A stretch of DNA of 64,000 nucleotides from the NCBI RefSeq assembly GCF_004307995.1, contig NZ_SIRE01000017.1, positions 124,001 through 188,000 of the forward strand, written 5' to 3'. Source of the stretch: Paenibacillus thalictri (lineage in GTDB: Bacteria > Bacillota > Bacilli > Paenibacillales > NBRC-103111). The notes below the pieces were generated by a model that did no database searches, was not told where the DNA came from, and saw nothing but the letters and a program-made list of their open reading frames with translations. This document shows positions 63,276-64,000 of this stretch, one piece after another. Each line of letters starts with the position of its first letter. Within the stretch, counting starts at the first letter, position 1. The position numbers were made by a program, and so were the translations under genes.

Positions 63276-63752
63276 ATGGCAACTAAAGCAAAGCAAAAAA
63301 TGACATGGACACAACAGGAGTATCAGGCTTTTGCCAAGAAAAAAGAACCCGCCCGCCCGGTGTTCCGCAATTGCATCAGAGCGTTTATCGCCGGAGGTTT
63401 CATTTGCCTGATCGGTCAATTTTTAATGGAAATGTTTATCCATTGGTTTAATTTCACGGAGAAAACGGCGGGCAATCCGACAGTGGCCGTGCTGATCTTG
63501 ATTTCCGTCATTTTGACAAGCATCGGCGTCTACGACAAAATCGCACAATGGGCCGGAGCGGGTTCGGCTGTGCCGGTCACCGGTTTTGCCAACTCGTTAT
63601 GCTCCGCGGCGCTGGAGCATAAAAGCGAAGGTTTTGTCCTTGGCGTGGGAGGGAATATGTTCAAGCTTGCAGGATCGGTGATCGTCTTCGGAACGGTAGC
63701 GGCTTTTGTCGTAGGCATCGTTCATTGGCTGCTCGGAACGGGGGTTAAATAA
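63276..63752 (+). CDS. spoVAC: Stage V sporulation protein AC
   Basis: 158 residues with about four helices. It is part of the SpoVA channel that moves dipicolinic acid across the inner membrane during sporulation and germination; SpoVAC itself is mechanosensitive in studied bacilli. Landmarks are FRNCIRAFIAGGFICLIGQ, GAGSAVPVTGFANSLCSAA and EGFVLGVGGNMFKLAGSVI. The ATG follows GGAGAGGAAGG. Its stop abuts the spoVAD start. Confidence 0.95.
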   Translation: MATKAKQKMTWTQQEYQAFAKKKEPARPVFRNCIRAFIAGGFICLIGQFLMEMFIHWFNFTEKTAGNPTVAVLILISVILTSIGVYDKIAQWAGAGSAVPVTGFANSLCSAALEHKSEGFVLGVGGNMFKLAGSVIVFGTVAAFVVGIVHWLLGTGVK

Positions 63753-64000
63753 ATGCTGCAAGGTCATCAGAGCTGGAAGTTTGAGAACCGTCCGGTTATC
63801 AAAGCTACCGCAACCGTTGTCGGGCCCGATGAAGCGATGGGGCCGCTAGTCGACGATTTCGACATTGTGCACGGTGATCTCAGTTTAAAGCAGGACAGCT
63901 GGGAAAAAGCGGAGAAAATGCTGATGGAGGAAGCGGCCAAGCTGGCCATCGAAAACGCCGGAATTACCAAAGAAGATGTGCAGTTTTATGTCGGCGGCGA
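63753..64000 (+). CDS. spoVAD: Stage V sporulation protein AD, 3' end outside window
   Basis: Only the first 82 residues are visible. They start MLQGHQSWKFENRPVIKATA, then VVGPDEAMGPLVDDFDIVHG and KAEKMLMEEAAKLAIENAG, typical of SpoVAD. SpoVAD has a thiolase-like fold and binds dipicolinic acid. It starts directly after the spoVAC stop. The rest lies beyond the window. Confidence 0.93.
   Translation, partial: MLQGHQSWKFENRPVIKATATVVGPDEAMGPLVDDFDIVHGDLSLKQDSWEKAEKMLMEEAAKLAIENAGITKEDVQFYVGG

Overview
The window looks like chromosomal DNA of a spore-forming, Gram-positive bacterium of the Paenibacillus type. The sequence shows a CotD-type coat protein, a three-gene GerA-class germinant receptor, SpoVAC/SpoVAD with YetF/DUF1657 proteins, S-layer homology domains, YesM/YesN-type two-component regulators, Lpl/Ytc-type sugar ABC importers and no outer-membrane genes. 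Genus and species are inference; no rRNA or tRNA gene is present.

Layout. 1-2425: 3' part of a GH38 alpha-mannosidase. 2430-3110: relics of an IS3-type and an IS110-type transposase. 3123-5681: MBL-fold hydrolase, TetR regulator and Gfo/Idh/MocA oxidoreductase behind a double palindromic operator. 5682-6598: non-coding DNA with a family of TAACGGACA repeats. 6599-10916: CotD-like protein, SLH-amidase, lactonase and signal peptidase I. 11099-17310: L-rhamnose catabolic operon (bifunctional aldolase/dehydrogenase, an ASRT-family protein, isomerase, kinase, DeoR regulator). 17454-18270: TipA-type MerR regulator with its own 19-bp-spacer promoter. 18501-24562: AraC regulator, oligosaccharide ABC importer and an oligogalacturonate-lyase-like propeller. 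25411-30544: secreted repeat protein, then a sugar-acid dehydratase/dehydrogenase operon. 30637-34208: an isolated CheA-like kinase, CheX and CheY. 34353-41541: epimerase, gerB-A-C operon, repeat protein and PhnP-like hydrolase. 41683-45802: NUDIX hydrolase and a YesM/YesN pair. 45890-46350: five tandem ~100-bp repeats. 46541-50515: iron-type ABC importer. 50630-53367: binding-protein-like protein, PP2C phosphatase and L,D-transpeptidase. 53582-58821: membrane-fusion protein plus RND pump. 58864-61755: surface protein with two RCC1 propellers and SLH domains. 62000-64000: DUF1657, YetF, SpoVAC and SpoVAD (cut by the window end).

How it fits together. Several loci serve plant-polysaccharide use: alpha-mannosidase, rhamnose operon, Lpl-type importer with a PL22-like protein, and a xylonate-type dehydratase. 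Others serve sporulation and germination, cell-surface display and environmental sensing. Most regulators sit beside their likely targets, and several carry visible operators: TetR palindromes, a MerR 19-bp promoter, a cre site, direct repeats before rhaD and an FNR/CRP-like palindrome before the Che-like cluster.

The most unusual signal is a pair of related ~170-bp palindromic elements (18301-18470 and, inverted, 25059-25230). Each interrupts the loop of a terminator-like hairpin, and the second is flanked by a perfect 9-bp direct repeat. They look like non-autonomous mobile elements that target terminator hairpins.
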